Positions 6,885-13,149 of a stretch of 16,427 bases of DNA are shown one piece after another (position 1 is the stretch's first letter; every line of letters starts with the position of its first letter). The stretch spans positions 1 to 16,427 of the forward strand of contig JAAEPW010000761.1 in assembly GCA_024232355.1 (NCBI GenBank), read 5' to 3'. Both the position numbers and the translations under genes were made by a program. Under the pieces are notes generated by a model. The model made no database searches. It saw only the letters and a list, made by a program, of their open reading frames with translations, and was not told the DNA's origin. This DNA comes from Chloroflexota bacterium (GTDB taxonomy: Bacteria > Chloroflexota > Anaerolineae > B4-G1).

Positions 6885-7768
6885 CAACCCAACAAAATGT
6901 GCGAGGTCGCTGGCAAAAGCCGTCTTTTATCATCCGCTACGTGTTAATGACCTTGCTAGGTATGGTTTTCTTTTTCCCGATTGTGTTCATGCTGGTCTCA
7001 TCGCTAAAACCGGATTTGCAGCTTCTTCAAGATTCTTCGTCTTTTCGGGCCTTTTTACCGGTTGGAGACATCTCTTTCCAGAACTATACAGAGGCGTTCG
7101 AGCGGGCACCGGTGACCCTTTTCATCTTTAACTCGGTTCTGGTCACCGCGGTCACCGTGATCTTGGGCCTTTTTGTGAACTCGTTGGCAGCCTTTTCGCT
7201 CGCCAGCCTCCGTTGGAAGGGGAAGGATATTGCGCTTTCAGTGGTCATTGCTACCTTTATTGTGCCGTTTGAGACCATTGCCATCCCACTGCTGCTGGTT
7301 GTCAGTCGCCTGCCCTGGATCGGCGCTGAGGGCTTGAGCCAAGGGTGGCTCAATACTTATCACGTGCAGATCATTCCCTTTATCGTTGATGCTTTTTCAA
7401 TCTTTCTCTTTGTCCAGTTCTTTAAATCGCTGCCAAAGGAACTGATCGAGGCGGCCCGGATTGACGGAGCGAGTTGGTTCCAGATCTACTTGCGGGTGTT
7501 CGTTCCGATCTCGGGTCCGGTATTCTCCACCGCCGCCATTCTCAGGGGCCTCAACATGTGGAATCAGTACCTGTGGCCCACTATGGTGGTCCAGGCCGAG
7601 CAGTACCGCCCGGTCATGGTCGGCCTCCAATATTTCTTTTTGCGCAATGTGGCCTGGGGAGAAGTGATGGCCTATCTATCGACTATCACGATTCCGATAC
7701 TCATCCTGTTCCTGGCTCTCCAGCGCGCCTTTGTCGAGAGCATTGCATCGAGCGGGATCAAGGGCTGA
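6881..7768 (+). CDS. CUT1 sugar ABC transporter permease, MalG-type
   Basis: The second channel subunit of the sugar importer. ATG 6881 lies within the previous gene's stop (ATGA overlap), with a purine-rich GGAGGAAAG just upstream in the coding end of that gene. It has 295 residues, the normal length, with a cytoplasmic N-terminus, a first helix near 20-40 (VLMTLLGMVFFFPIVFMLVSS) and the short conserved SLKPD turn after it. The EAA loop IEAARIDGASWFQIYLRVFVP (E190, G196) would dock on the shared ATPase. Later segments NMWNQYLWP and QYFFLRN match MalG-type proteins. A 101-base gap with a strong hairpin separates it from the enzyme genes downstream. Confidence 0.94.
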   Translation: MTTQQNVRGRWQKPSFIIRYVLMTLLGMVFFFPIVFMLVSSLKPDLQLLQDSSSFRAFLPVGDISFQNYTEAFERAPVTLFIFNSVLVTAVTVILGLFVNSLAAFSLASLRWKGKDIALSVVIATFIVPFETIAIPLLLVVSRLPWIGAEGLSQGWLNTYHVQIIPFIVDAFSIFLFVQFFKSLPKELIEAARIDGASWFQIYLRVFVPISGPVFSTAAILRGLNMWNQYLWPTMVVQAEQYRPVMVGLQYFFLRNVAWGEVMAYLSTITIPILILFLALQRAFVESIASSGIKG

Positions 7769-7810
7769 TTGCGGCTGAATATTCCAACCAACAAGGACAG
7801 AGACATTCTT

Positions 7811-7847
7811 ATACGTGATGAGTGGTATAAATGCACTCATCACGTAT
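7811..7847 (+). promoter_or_regulatory. Perfect 14-bp hairpin between transport and enzyme genes
   Basis: ATACGTGATGAGTG at 7811-7824 is fully complementary to CACTCATCACGTAT at 7834-7847, with a nine-base loop. Outer bases ACAAGGA (about 7791-7797) and TCCTTGT (7847-7853) could extend it after an internal loop. No T-run follows. It may be an RNA hairpin separating transporter from enzyme expression, or a protein-binding palindrome. The loop end contains an in-frame ATG (7831), but the ribosome binding site favours 7870. Confidence 0.75.
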
Positions 7848-7869
7848 CCTTGTCGGAGGAGATGCTAAA

Positions 7870-8868
7870 ATGGCATTAAGGTTACCAGATAAATGGGTGT
7901 GGGACTTTTGGTTGGCCCAGGATGGGCCGGACTATCATATATTCTATCTCCAAGCGCCGCGTTCGTTACAGGACGAGAGCCTGCGCCATTGGAATGTGTC
8001 GGTTGGTCACGCCGTCTCCCAGAATCTTTGTGATTGGGACATGTTGCCCGACGCGTTACATCCCGCCTCCTCACCAGCCTGGGATGATTATACGACCTGG
8101 ACCGGCAGCATCATCCAACACGATGGGCTGTGGTATTGCTTTTATACGGGCAGTTGCCGGGCCGAGCAAGGAAAAATTCAGCGCGTGGGTCTGGCCACGT
8201 CAGTCGATCTGATCCACTGGGACAAGCATCCGAACAACCCCCTGATTGAAGCCGACCCGTGTTTCTACGAACAGCTTGACTTGAATCTGTGGTATGATCA
8301 GGCCTGGCGCGATCCGTGGGTGTTTCGGCATCCAGAAACCGGTGAATTTCACGCCTATATCACCGCCCGTTGCAACTATGGCCCCGCCGACGAACGAGGT
8401 GTTATCGCTCACGCCCATTCAAGCGATTTGCTGCATTGGCAAGTCCTCCCTCCGGTGACCGAACCGGGGCAATTTGGACAACTAGAAGTGCCCCAGCTAG
8501 TCTTCATTCGGGGGCGTTACTATTTGTTTTTCTCTACGAGTTCTTTGATGTATTCCGCCCGGCGTTTAAAGCAAAGCACACGCATATCAGTAACCGGCAC
8601 CCACTATTTCGTTGCTGATGCCCCACTCGGCCCTTTTGATTTCTCCACGGATCAATTTTTGGTTGGCGATACGGCTGGTTCTTTGTATAGTGGCAAGCTG
8701 GTACAAGGTTCCGGCGGGGAATGGCTCTTGTTCGCTTTTCACAATTTCAATGACAAGGGAGAGTTTATTGGCGAGATTTCCAGTCCCCTCCCTGTCAAAA
8801 TAGACAGCCAGGACAATGTCATTGTCAAAAAAGATTCATACAGCACAGCATCCAACGCCAAGGACTAG
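7870..8868 (+). CDS. GH32/GH68-clan (GH-J) glycoside hydrolase
   Basis: A five-bladed beta-propeller enzyme probably acting on fructosyl bonds such as those in sucrose or fructo-oligosaccharides. ATG 7870 is chosen for GGAGGAG at 7855-7861; an in-frame ATG at 7831 lies inside a hairpin loop. The product has 332 residues with no signal peptide, so it should be cytoplasmic. Motifs in order: KWVWDFW with presumed nucleophile D12, closer to the VWDSW form of GH68 than to WMNDPNG of GH32; TWTGSI near 76-81; WRDPWVF with stabiliser D148; and QLEVPQLVF with presumed acid/base E206. It lacks the C-terminal beta-sandwich of typical GH32 enzymes. Fructan or sucrose hydrolysis, fructosyl transfer, or action on a rarer fructoside are all possible. 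It follows the permeases and leads the enzyme genes; the next gene starts three bases after its stop. Confidence 0.82.
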   Translation: MALRLPDKWVWDFWLAQDGPDYHIFYLQAPRSLQDESLRHWNVSVGHAVSQNLCDWDMLPDALHPASSPAWDDYTTWTGSIIQHDGLWYCFYTGSCRAEQGKIQRVGLATSVDLIHWDKHPNNPLIEADPCFYEQLDLNLWYDQAWRDPWVFRHPETGEFHAYITARCNYGPADERGVIAHAHSSDLLHWQVLPPVTEPGQFGQLEVPQLVFIRGRYYLFFSTSSLMYSARRLKQSTRISVTGTHYFVADAPLGPFDFSTDQFLVGDTAGSLYSGKLVQGSGGEWLLFAFHNFNDKGEFIGEISSPLPVKIDSQDNVIVKKDSYSTASNAKD

Positions 8869-8871
8869 TTT

Positions 8872-10266
8872 ATGATGAAACCATCTATCGATTATGCAGC
8901 AAAACATCGAGCGTTTCTGGCCGCGCACCGAAAGCATATACTGATGATCACCAATCACGGTGTGCACCAATGGCGAGTCGTTCCCGGTCTCCCAGACACG
9001 GGCGGGCAAAACGTGTTCGTGAACCGTTTCACAGGGGAATTGGCAAGACTCGGTTTCAAGGTTACAATTGCAAACCGTGGGGGGTATCCGCACCCTCGTA
9101 CCGGCGAACGGCAGGAGGGACTGCATTACAAAGACGAGCGACGGCGCATCCTCTACATTGACGACGGAGGAACCGAATTCATCCGCAAAGAGGATATGGG
9201 CGAGCGGATTCCCTGCCTAACCGAATTGCTGGCAGGGTTTCTCAATGCCGAGGACACAAAGATCGACTTGATTCTCTCTCACTATTGGGATGGAGCCCTA
9301 CTCGGCATCATGTACAACCGTACACTTGCAGAGCAAGTAAAGCACGTCTGGATTCCCCACTCGCTGGGAATCATCAAAAAGCGCAACGTCTCGCCGGATC
9401 GTTGGGATGGTTTGCGGGTGGACGAACGTATCGCCGTCGAGCGGGGGATGATTGAAGAAGAATTTGACGGCATTGCCGCTACATCGTCCGTGATCAGGCA
9501 AGCATTGGAAGAGGATTACGAGTACGGGGGAACGACTCTGTTTTTGCCCCCTTGTGTGGACACGGAGCGATTTTATCCACAAGAGATGTCAGACAAGCAC
9601 GAGGTTTGGGAGTTTCTGAGTCGACGGTGTGGACTGTTGTCGCGAGAGGTGCGGGAATGCAAAATTGTCACCGAGATCAGCCGCACCGATACCACGAAAC
9701 GCAAAAACGTGCTAATTCAAGCTTTTGCCATCGTCCAGCAGAGTGTGCCGGATAGCCTGTTGATCATCTCGATAGATGATAGCAAACAAGAGTTGGCTAA
9801 AAAACTCGAGGGTTTGATCCGCACGCTCCCGGCACAGGTGCAGGAGCACATCGCTGTTATAGGTTCTGTCTGGGACATACTGCCAGCCCTGTACGCCGTG
9901 ACGGACGTGTACTGTACCCCCTCTGTGATGGAGGGTTTTGGCATGTCGGCGCAGGAGGCAGCGGCTACGGGCGTTCCCGTCGTGGCGAGCCACCTAGTGC
10001 CGTTTGCGACCGAATATCTGTTGGGACAGAGGAACCTGAAAAAGGAAACGGATAACCAGTCCGTAAAGCAAGGAGATGGTGCGCTCATCGTCCAGGCAGA
10101 TGACGTGGATGGGTTTGCGCGCGCCCTGGAAATTCTGCTGACCGACGATAACCTACGCACCGAGATGGGACAAAATGCCTATCGCATCACCGTTCCCTAT
10201 TTCACCTGGCAAAATCGAGTGCCCGCTTTTCTCGACGAGATCGGCGAGAGCCTGCGCTTGGAGTAA
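8872..10266 (+). CDS. GT4 glycosyltransferase, sucrose-phosphate-synthase-like
   Basis: A retaining GT-B glycosyltransferase that moves a sugar from a nucleotide donor. Residues 41-46, PDTGGQ, with QNVFVNRFTGELARLG, are the signature of sucrose synthase, sucrose-phosphate synthase and mannosylfructose-phosphate synthase. IPHSLGIIKKRNV follows (SPS enzymes have GHSLGRNK), then RVDERIAVERGMIEEEFDGIAA. The donor-site E-x7-E is E354 to E362 in MEGFGMSAQEAAATGVPVVAS. At 464 residues it is the length of bacterial SPS or MFPS cores, without the long N-terminus of sucrose synthase. Start is ATG 8872, with AGGA at 8861-8864; ATG 8875 is equally possible. It lies between a fructosidase-like gene and a GalT-like gene. 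Likely acceptor is fructose-6-phosphate, product sucrose-6'-phosphate or an analogue; direction and donor base are unknown. Confidence 0.85.
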   Translation: MMKPSIDYAAKHRAFLAAHRKHILMITNHGVHQWRVVPGLPDTGGQNVFVNRFTGELARLGFKVTIANRGGYPHPRTGERQEGLHYKDERRRILYIDDGGTEFIRKEDMGERIPCLTELLAGFLNAEDTKIDLILSHYWDGALLGIMYNRTLAEQVKHVWIPHSLGIIKKRNVSPDRWDGLRVDERIAVERGMIEEEFDGIAATSSVIRQALEEDYEYGGTTLFLPPCVDTERFYPQEMSDKHEVWEFLSRRCGLLSREVRECKIVTEISRTDTTKRKNVLIQAFAIVQQSVPDSLLIISIDDSKQELAKKLEGLIRTLPAQVQEHIAVIGSVWDILPALYAVTDVYCTPSVMEGFGMSAQEAAATGVPVVASHLVPFATEYLLGQRNLKKETDNQSVKQGDGALIVQADDVDGFARALEILLTDDNLRTEMGQNAYRITVPYFTWQNRVPAFLDEIGESLRLE

Positions 10267-10274
10267 GGACGTTT

Positions 10275-11390
10275 ATGAATCAACATCTTGACCGCAAGAC
10301 GCTGAACCGGATACTCCGAACAGAGGATGTTGAAACCCTATCCTCCTCTGAACTTTTGGGATTGGTCAAGAAAGAGATTTCCCAATTTCTTCCCGACGGT
10401 GTCTGCCAAGTGGACCCCAGGAACGGGGATCATATCCTGTTCACCTCGGCGCGGGGACACCGGCCTCACGATAACGCGCCAGAGGCACCAGGCAAAGCGC
10501 CGGTGGAACGCGAGTGCGTCATTTGCCAGGGCAAAACGACCGCCGTCGTGGACATCGCCGATTTGAGCGAGGGATTCACCTTTATCAACGAGAATCTGTT
10601 CCCGATCCTCTACCCGTTCAAAGTCAATCACTCGGAGCAGAGCTTGCAGGGACAAACCGCCTCTGGACTCCATTTTGTTCAATGGACGTCGTCGCTGCAC
10701 GACAGAGACTGGGAGAATATGCCCCTGGCAGACTGCACCGTCGTCGTGCAGCGATTGGCGGCTCTGGAGAGGAAACTGTTGGCCGACTCCAGAGAGCTTT
10801 TTCCCGTAGCCGAGCCGTGGGTCAAACAATCCGGATACCGCTACCACGGATTTGTGTCCATCGTCAAGAATTACGGTCATCTTGTCGGGGGATCTCTGGC
10901 CCACGGGCACCAGCAGATCGCTCTCAGCAACGTTCTGCCCAAGCGGATTCTGGATGACTGGCGCTTTAAAGAGGAACAAGGAGAGACATTCTCGGCATAC
11001 CTGATGCATGAGAATCCCACAGATCTGCTCGTCCGGGATTACGGCCCGATGATACTCGTGGTGCCGTACTTTATGCGGCGACCCTACGATATGCTGCTCC
11101 TCGTAAAGGACGTCGGCAAACAACACATCCACGATTTGACCAGCGCCGAAATCATGGCAATGGCCGAGGGATGGCGTGACGCGGTTCGGGCGATGCGCGC
11201 AATCATGCCCCAAATTGGCCGCGAGATCGCGTACAACGTGATCGTCCATAATGGGCCAGGGGCCGGTCTCTACGTCGAGTTCCTTCCCTACGTTCAGGAA
11301 ATCGGCGGGGCCGAACACCTGGGATTATTTGTTTGCCAGGGAGATCCAACGAGCGCGGCTGCCTGGCTGCGCGAGCACCTGGCAAGGTGA
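10275..11390 (+). CDS. GalT-like (HIT superfamily) nucleotidyltransferase
   Basis: A protein of the galactose-1-phosphate uridylyltransferase fold, probably transferring a nucleotidyl group to or from a sugar-1-phosphate. The H-x-H-x-Q active site is HGHQQ at 210-214, where H212 would carry the nucleotide; classical GalT has HPHxQ. ECVICQG supplies C81 and C84, like the zinc pair of GalT. FTFINENLFPILYPF near 97-111 resembles the V-x-P-N-K-F-P segment, and GGSLAHGHQQIALSN is the family's GASLPHPH region. A second half (residues about 215-350) with YFMRRPYDMLLL repeats the fold. It has 371 residues, somewhat long. AAGGAC at 10265-10270 precedes the ATG, eight bases after the GT4 stop. Glucose-1-phosphate from the adjacent phosphorylase is the obvious substrate. 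A nucleoside-diphosphate-sugar phosphorylase or adenylyltransferase activity cannot be excluded. Confidence 0.75.
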   Translation: MNQHLDRKTLNRILRTEDVETLSSSELLGLVKKEISQFLPDGVCQVDPRNGDHILFTSARGHRPHDNAPEAPGKAPVERECVICQGKTTAVVDIADLSEGFTFINENLFPILYPFKVNHSEQSLQGQTASGLHFVQWTSSLHDRDWENMPLADCTVVVQRLAALERKLLADSRELFPVAEPWVKQSGYRYHGFVSIVKNYGHLVGGSLAHGHQQIALSNVLPKRILDDWRFKEEQGETFSAYLMHENPTDLLVRDYGPMILVVPYFMRRPYDMLLLVKDVGKQHIHDLTSAEIMAMAEGWRDAVRAMRAIMPQIGREIAYNVIVHNGPGAGLYVEFLPYVQEIGGAEHLGLFVCQGDPTSAAAWLREHLAR

Positions 11391-11404
11391 AAGGACGAGA
11401 AGGT

Positions 11405-12877
11405 ATGTCCATCAAGAACCAAGTGCAATTGATCACCTATCCCGACTCTTTGGGAGGAGACCTAAAAACCCTCTATGAACTTGTCTCCAAGCATTTGGCA
11501 GACATTTTCAAGGGAGGGATCCACATTCTGCCTCCTTTCCCTTCGTCGGGAGATCGAGGCTTTGCTCCCCTGACCTATTTGGAAATCGAAGCAACGTTTG
11601 GCAGCTGGGAGGACATCAGGCGCATCGGCGAGAACTGGGACGTCTTGCTCGATCTGATGGTCAATCATATTTCGCGGCACTCGCCATATTTTCAGGATTT
11701 CTTGAAAAAAGGGCGCAGGTCCAAGCACGCTGACATGTTTATCACGCTGGACAAAGTCTGGCCGGATGGCGATCCTCCCCAAAAGGATGTGGCCAAGATA
11801 TTTCTGCGCAGGCCGGATCATCCATTTTCCGATATCCTCATCGAGGAAACCGGTCAGGTGGAAAGGATTTGGACATCCTTTGGCAAAACGGCGGTGTCGG
11901 AACAGATCGATCTGGATGTGCATTCGGACGCGGCCCAGAATCTACTCGTCGATTTCCTCACCTACTTGAGCCAGCAAAACGTCAAGATCGTGCGGCTCGA
12001 TGCTGTGGGGTATGTGATCAAAAAGCCGGGGACGAACTGCTTTTTCATCGAGCCAGAGATATACGAGTTTTTAGAGTGGATAACGAGCGTGGCCGATTCT
12101 TTGGAACTGACGTTGCTTTCCGAGATTCACGCGCATTATTCGATCCAATTCAAACTGGCCGAACGCGGATACTGGGTGTACGATTTTGTTTTGCCCGCGT
12201 TGATCCTTCACACCTTGCTAAAGGGGTCGAGCCAAAAGCTGCGCGACTATCTCCAGGTGTGCCCTCGCAAACAAATCACCATGCTCGATTGTCACGACGG
12301 TATTCCCACCAAGCCGGATATGGACGATATCCTAGAGATGGAAGAATTGAGGGAAATCGTGGACATTTGCGTCCGGCGCGGGGCAAACCTCAGCCGTATT
12401 CTGTCCTCATCTCACAAAGCCCCAGACGGCTTTGACGTCCACCAAATTGGGTGCACATATTATTCTGCCCTTGGCTGTGACGATGATGCCTATATGGCAG
12501 CCCGAGCACTCCAGTTCTTTGCGCCGGGCGTGCCCCAGGTCTATTATGTAGGTCTGCTGGCTGGTGAGAACGACTATAAAAGTATCAGGCAAACGGGCGA
12601 GGGACGCGCCATCAATCGCCACAACTATTGCATTGAGGAAGTAGAGCACGCCCTTGAGAAAAACGTTGTGCAGAGATTGCTCAAGCTGATTCGGTTTAGA
12701 AATGACTATCCGGCTTTTAACGGTGATTTCGAGGTTTTAGATTCTGATGATAGCGAGGTTCACCTTTCTTGGCAAAAGGGGAACAAGAGTTGTTCCCTGA
12801 CCGTAGATTTGAACTCGAATCAGGCCGTAATTGTGTACGCGGACGAGATCGGTGGGATGGCAGAATACAAAGTGTAA
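11405..12877 (+). CDS. GH13_18 sucrose / sucrose 6'-phosphate phosphorylase
   Basis: A cytoplasmic retaining phosphorylase: sucrose, or sucrose-6'-phosphate, plus phosphate gives alpha-glucose-1-phosphate plus fructose or fructose-6-phosphate. ATG 11405 is chosen because AAGGACGAGAAGG precedes it and VQLITYPDSLGG opens the family at residue 6; the longer open frame overlaps the previous gene. It has 490 residues, the normal length. HILPPFPSSGDRGFAP is family-specific. Catalytic residues: nucleophile D199 in VRLDAVGYVIKK, acid/base E240 in LSEIHAHY, stabiliser D298 in MLDCHDGIP. MLDCHDGIPTKPD, RRGANLS and DGFDVHQIGCTYYSAL, as I recall them, fit sucrose 6'-phosphate phosphorylases of the Thermoanaerobacterium type better than bifidobacterial sucrose phosphorylase, which has LDTHDGIG. 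It ends the operon before a terminator. Glucosylglycerate or glucosylglycerol phosphorylases are relatives. Confidence 0.9.
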   Translation: MSIKNQVQLITYPDSLGGDLKTLYELVSKHLADIFKGGIHILPPFPSSGDRGFAPLTYLEIEATFGSWEDIRRIGENWDVLLDLMVNHISRHSPYFQDFLKKGRRSKHADMFITLDKVWPDGDPPQKDVAKIFLRRPDHPFSDILIEETGQVERIWTSFGKTAVSEQIDLDVHSDAAQNLLVDFLTYLSQQNVKIVRLDAVGYVIKKPGTNCFFIEPEIYEFLEWITSVADSLELTLLSEIHAHYSIQFKLAERGYWVYDFVLPALILHTLLKGSSQKLRDYLQVCPRKQITMLDCHDGIPTKPDMDDILEMEELREIVDICVRRGANLSRILSSSHKAPDGFDVHQIGCTYYSALGCDDDAYMAARALQFFAPGVPQVYYVGLLAGENDYKSIRQTGEGRAINRHNYCIEEVEHALEKNVVQRLLKLIRFRNDYPAFNGDFEVLDSDDSEVHLSWQKGNKSCSLTVDLNSNQAVIVYADEIGGMAEYKV

Positions 12878-12925
12878 AGGAGACTTTTCTCAAGCCGGGG
12901 AGTAGAAAACAAGAAAATCTCGCTT

Positions 12926-12977
12926 CGCTCGTAGCCCCCGTCTCGGGGGCGCCGCCCCGGGGACGGGGCTTGGAGCG
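12926..12977. repeat. GC-rich 52-bp inverted repeat
   Basis: CGCTC at 12926-12930 and GAGCG at 12973-12977 bracket two GC-rich arms, 12933-12951 and 12953-12970, that are near-complementary. Each arm also folds on itself, for example GCCCCCG with CGGGGGC around TCT. It lies in the convergent gap after the phosphorylase gene, 48 bases past its stop, and has no coding potential. Confidence 0.75.
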
Positions 12978-12978
12978 T

Positions 12979-13087
12979 TTATACTTTCCTATACTACAAG
13001 AAAGCTTCGCAGCCGTAGCCGCGATTTCCATATCGCGCGGTATGGAAACCGCGACTACATTTTTATACTTTCCGATAATACAAGAAA
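12979..13087. repeat. 25-bp direct repeats flanking a palindrome
   Basis: TTATACTTTCCTATACTACAAGAAA at 12979-13003 recurs at 13063-13087 with two mismatches (positions shown by GATA and ATAC variants). The 59 bases between hold the 44-bp palindrome. The arrangement, direct repeats around an inverted repeat, is that of a small non-autonomous element or a duplicated repeat unit. Confidence 0.75.
13015..13058. repeat. 44-bp REP/MITE-like palindrome
   Basis: The arm 13015-13035 begins GTAGCCGCGATTTCC and pairs with 13038-13058, which ends GGAAACCGCGACTAC: 18 of 21 positions are complementary, and the three exceptions would be wobble pairs on one strand or the other. Purposeful compensatory-like changes of this kind are typical of dispersed REP-type elements between convergent genes. 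Confidence 0.75.
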
Positions 13088-13131
13088 CCAGGTTCAAGAC
13101 AACCAAAGGTTGCACAAGAACCTGGTTTTTT
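13086..13131 (+). terminator. Intrinsic terminator of the sugar island
   Basis: AACCAGGTTC at 13086-13095 pairs perfectly with GAACCTGGTT at 13118-13127; an inner CAACC-AAA-GGTTG hairpin (13100-13112) extends it, and six Ts follow (13126-13131). It ends plus-strand transcription 209 bases after the phosphorylase and 18 bases before the glgP stop, and may partly act on the minus strand too, where the T-tract is weaker. Confidence 0.88.
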
Positions 13132-13149
13132 CTCGATTGGGAACGCGCT

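Noticed and set aside
10338..11318. Minus-strand open frame of 326 codons
   Set aside because: It lies wholly inside the GalT-like gene on the opposite strand, and the translation resembles no protein family.
11333..11404. Upstream start for the phosphorylase
   Set aside because: It overlaps the end of the GalT-like gene, and family homology and the ribosome binding site start at 11405.
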